Shown here: piece by piece, positions 38,831 through 40,839 of the stretch
Position numbering within the stretch: the first letter of the stretch is position 1
How the letters are laid out: each line of letters opens with the position of its first letter
Assembly (NCBI RefSeq): GCF_964259225.1
Contig: NZ_CAXVKN010000010.1
Strand: one strand, 5' to 3'
Source: Catenibacterium mitsuoka_A
GTDB lineage: Bacteria > Bacillota_I > Bacilli_A > Erysipelotrichales > Coprobacillaceae
Length of the DNA: 40,839 nt
Notes under the pieces: generated by a model
What the model was told of the DNA's origin: nothing
Seen by the model: the letters and a program-made list of their open reading frames with translations, nothing else
The model's database searches: none
Program-made: the position numbers and the translations under genes

Positions 38831-39972
38831 GCATCTCTCAGATTAAGTGCGGCATTGAAATCTCTGTCTTCGATATAACCACAATCACATCTGAAAATTC
38901 TATCTGAAAGCTTTAAATCTTTCTTGATACTTTTACAGCAATGACATGTCTTAGATGATGGGAACCATCTATCTACTATTCGAAGTTCAATTCCGTTCTC
39001 TTTGCATTTAGCTTCAATCTTTGTTTTAAATTCATAAAACTTCTGCGAAGCAACTGCCTTTGAAAGATGTCTGTTCTTCATCATTCCTGATACGTTTAGA
39101 TCTTCAATCGTTATATGAGATGGCTTGGTTTTCACTATCTCTGCGATTGTCTTATTGATGTAATCAGTACGAATATTGTCAATTCTATGATGAAGCTTCT
39201 GTATCTTAAGCCTTTGTTTTTGTATATTTCTTTTTTGAGTGGACCCTCCTTTCTTTAGATTTTCATACTTTCGAGAAAGACCTCTCTGTTCTCGAGCAAG
39301 CTTTTTTTCAAGCTTCTTTAATTTTGCAGATTTGTTAATGTTCTTATAAGTTTTTCCATTAGAGACAATCGCAAAGTCCTTTAATCCAAGGTCAATGCCG
39401 ATTCCTTTACTGGAATTATTGATCGTTGTTTTGTCTGGGATTTCTACAAGAACTGAAACATAGTATCTGTCAGCCTTTATTGAGACATGACCGCTCTTGA
39501 TTGCATATCCATCTTTTGTTGTGGGAATATATCCTTTCTCTTTGATGCGTACCCAGCCAAGTGAAGGAATCTTGATTCTGTGTCTTTCACAAAAGCAATC
39601 TTTTGGATTATTCCTTACAAAATACATTTTCACATCAGATCTGCCTTTCTTCTTAAATTTTGGAAAGGCGCTCTTGTGATCAAAGAATCTCTTAAATGCG
39701 GTCTGCCCGTTATTGACTGCCTGTGTTACCGATTTTGAATAAGCTTCCTTGATCCAGGAATATTCTGGATGACTCGGAAGATACTCATTGTTAAGCTATA
39801 CTCTGAATTGGCTGCTGCTCATAAACTTTTTGCCATTTTCATGAAGCTCCTTATTATGAGCAAGATAGAAGTTATAGATAAATCTGCAAGTACCTATTGT
39901 TTTACGAATCCTGACTTTCTGCTCTTCTGTCGGATTTATTTCCGTCTTGAAGCTCTTCAGCAATTTCCTCAT
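38809..39972 (-). pseudogene. tnpB: TnpB (RuvC-family RNA-guided nuclease) interrupted by one in-frame TAG
   Basis: The frame runs from ATG at 39972 to 38809, 387 codons, broken only by TAG at 39796-39798 (codon 59), probably once TGG. The first part has the TnpB N-terminus (LLKSFKTEINPTEEQKVRI and CRFIYNFYLAHNKEL). The rest is intact: RuvC-I GIGIDLGLKDFAIV, RuvC-II HITIEDLNVSGMM, a zinc finger with CHCC and CDCG, and RuvC-III DRDFNAALN. The longest ATG-started piece without a stop is 38809-39633 (274 residues). TnpB cuts DNA guided by omega-RNA. Read-through of the TAG or a downstream start could still give protein, so loss of function is likely but not certain. Confidence 0.88.
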
Positions 39973-40068
39973 CCCTTTCTATCCGTTTTATTATACTTAC
40001 GAAGCCCTTTACAGCCTTCAGGAGAACACATGGAGTATTGAGACAATATCCTGCATGAGTTCTCCATC
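39969..40068 (-). pseudogene. C-terminal relic of the IS607 serine recombinase TnpA
   Basis: Reads DGELMQDIVSILHVFS, then after an internal TGA and one inserted base GLRKYNKTDRKG, ending at TGA that overlaps the tnpB ATG. This resembles the end of IS607 TnpA proteins (an FSCRLYGLRKYK-like motif). It confirms the tnpA-tnpB order. Confidence 0.6.
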
Positions 40069-40127
40069 TGATTTCTAATCTAATTATAGTACAAATGGAA
40101 AATCCATGCATCAAGTTCAGCTTCATG

Positions 40128-40147
40128 AACGCCGATTTATAGGCGTT
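40128..40147. repeat. Hairpin inside the element
   Basis: AACGCC/GGCGTT (40128-40133 with 40142-40147) with an 8-base loop. It lies between the two tnpA relics, where the catalytic domain should be. Confidence 0.5.
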
Positions 40148-40229
40148 TATATAATTTAATTTTTACTATCCTGTGGTTTGTGGGTATTCAAATAATTCTT
40201 TTGCATTACAAAACTATCTTAAAAATGCA

Positions 40230-40395
40230 ACTTGATTTAGTAAATGCTGATTGTAAGTATAATAATGCCTTTAGTTTGGGGTCGGTTTGCCTTTAAATTT
40301 CATTCACTAGCTAAACGTTATAATATCTTAACAGATATGCCTAAAAGTTCAGTAAAATCCTTTGGTTTATAATTTGTGATATTTGTTGTGTTCAT
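40230..40395 (-). pseudogene. N-terminal relic of the IS607 serine recombinase TnpA
   Basis: The start MNTTNITNYKPKDFTELLGI is followed by SVKIL and then a stop; after frameshifts LKANR and YYTYNQ appear. This matches the MerR-like DNA-binding head of IS607 TnpA (YKPSEFAKMLGVSVKTLQRW type, then NRRYYTYDQ). At least two nonsense codons and several frameshifts are present, and the catalytic serine domain is missing. Confidence 0.7.
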
Positions 40396-40552
40396 TCTAA
40401 CGCTCTTCTTTGAAGGTTTTTGAATACATTTAATCACAACAGTCAATATATTTAGTTACTTATATTTTCCTCCTTTCCCATATTTTAACATTATTATTCG
40501 CTTTTAAAAAGAGTTCATTATGTATATAATTAATTAGAAAGAGGTGAAGTGT
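40396..40552. other. Intergenic region beside the element
   Basis: An orphan Shine-Dalgarno AAAGGAGG on the minus strand (near 40470) is followed by ATA instead of ATG, then a stop. It may be a lost small gene. Otherwise nothing is recognised. Confidence 0.4.
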
Positions 40553-40750
40553 ATGGCTATTAAAGTAAAAGCAAAGGATGCAGATACTCTAGAGGAAGAA
40601 CTAGAAGAATGGTCATTAGGTGTCAATCTTGTAAATACAGCACCTACTCAAACAAAAGAAACCGTCACTTTTAGTACAGACCAAATAAAAAAAGATAAGT
40701 CTAAAAGAACGACTTATCTTAATGATGATCTAGAAGATCCTACATTATAA
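40553..40750 (+). CDS. Small acidic hypothetical protein
   Basis: A 65-residue protein starting MAIKVKAKDADTLEEELEEW, with many Glu, Lys and Thr and no hydrophobic span. I cannot assign it. The ATG at 40553 follows AGAGGTG at good spacing; the ATG at 40544 is too close to it. A strong terminator follows, so this is probably a real single gene. Its size and its place next to a mobile relic suggest an accessory or prophage-type protein, without proof. Confidence 0.6.
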   Translation: MAIKVKAKDADTLEEELEEWSLGVNLVNTAPTQTKETVTFSTDQIKKDKSKRTTYLNDDLEDPTL

Positions 40751-40765
40751 GCACTTAGGTGCTTC

Positions 40766-40800
40766 AGACTGTTGACAAACTAAATGTTAACAGTCTTTTC
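40766..40800 (+). terminator. Terminator of the small acidic protein gene
   Basis: AGACTGTT/AACAGTCT (40766-40773 with 40789-40796) extends by ACA/TGT after one mismatch and is followed by TTTTCTTTT. A small hairpin GCAC-TTAG-GTGC precedes it (40751-40762). Confidence 0.8.
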
Positions 40801-40839
40801 TTTTAAATTTGAAGAGTATATGATAATATAGTTACTGTC

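Larger units (their letters stand above)
38710..40400 (-). mobile_element. Decayed IS607-family insertion element (tnpA relics plus tnpB)
   Basis: Two separated relics of a MerR-like serine recombinase TnpA flank a deletion, followed by a tnpB that overlaps the tnpA stop in ATGA fashion, the standard IS607 order. The last part of tnpB and the right end fold into hairpins. The recombinase cannot be active. The left boundary is uncertain because the tnpA region is degraded. Confidence 0.75.

Noticed and set aside
39902..40126. Open frame of 74 codons upstream of tnpB
   Set aside because: It is an out-of-frame shadow of the tnpA C-terminal relic and the tnpB start.
40128..40147. Hairpin as the left end of an IS200/IS605 element
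   Set aside because: Serine-recombinase TnpA relics on both sides show an IS607-type element, and the hairpin lies inside it.
1..40839. CRISPR array
   Set aside because: No regularly spaced repeats of 25-37 bases were seen; the only long repeat is the pair at 29471 and 30064.

Overview
The window is AT-rich, densely coded DNA with strong AGGAGG-type ribosome-binding sites, consensus TTGACA/TATAAT promoters, CcpA-type cre sites and Bacillus-like gene pairs such as walJ-rlmH. This points to a low-GC Bacillota (Firmicutes). Gene content (archaeal/fungal-type Asd, CyuA, acyl-ACP thioesterase, small Rrf2 regulator beside metY-cysK) fits a gut anaerobe, perhaps an Erysipelotrichia; that placement is inference, because no rRNA or species marker is present.

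Layout. 1-3.1 kb: the start of a sugar PTS gene, its GntR/UTRA regulator, a YfcE phosphodiesterase, exonuclease III and a GyrI-like protein. 3.2-10.5 kb: housekeeping genes (cyclophilin, cytidylate-kinase-like protein, walJ-rlmH, rpmE, murA-asd, tRNA-Glu, tRNA-Gln, gltX). 10.5-13.5 kb: sulfur assimilation (cysK, metY, Rrf2 regulator), with a ROK-kinase tail stranded behind cysK. 13.7-21.1 kb: a secreted protein, fba, a PatB/SpoU-methyltransferase operon, an aldo/keto reductase with a TetR regulator, and RlmA plus a RluA-type synthase. 21.2-28.8 kb: a DUF3791-type pair with a C39-like peptidase and a thioesterase, a membrane protein, a heterodimeric ABC exporter, LysR and a lipid kinase. 28.8-32.5 kb: a flavodoxin-like lipoprotein, a duplicated segment around a truncated gene, cupin/CMD genes with a divergent LysR, and a candidate small RNA. 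32.5-36.3 kb: membrane proteins, CyuA, and ChbG with a structured leader. 36.5-40.8 kb: an accessory region with a RelBE-like toxin-antitoxin pair, an unassigned structured RNA, tRNA-Thr, a frameshifted small membrane peptide, and a decayed IS607-type element whose TnpB is interrupted by one in-frame TAG.

How the parts work together. Two promoters (PTS and chbG) carry perfect 14-base cre matches over the -35 box, and fba has a 13/14 match, suggesting one carbon-catabolite regime. The Rrf2 regulator, metY, cysK, PatB and CyuA cover cysteine/homocysteine synthesis and breakdown. Most transcription units end in clear intrinsic terminators. In four places a terminator abuts the ribosome-binding site of the next gene, which suggests attenuation or deliberate partial read-through.
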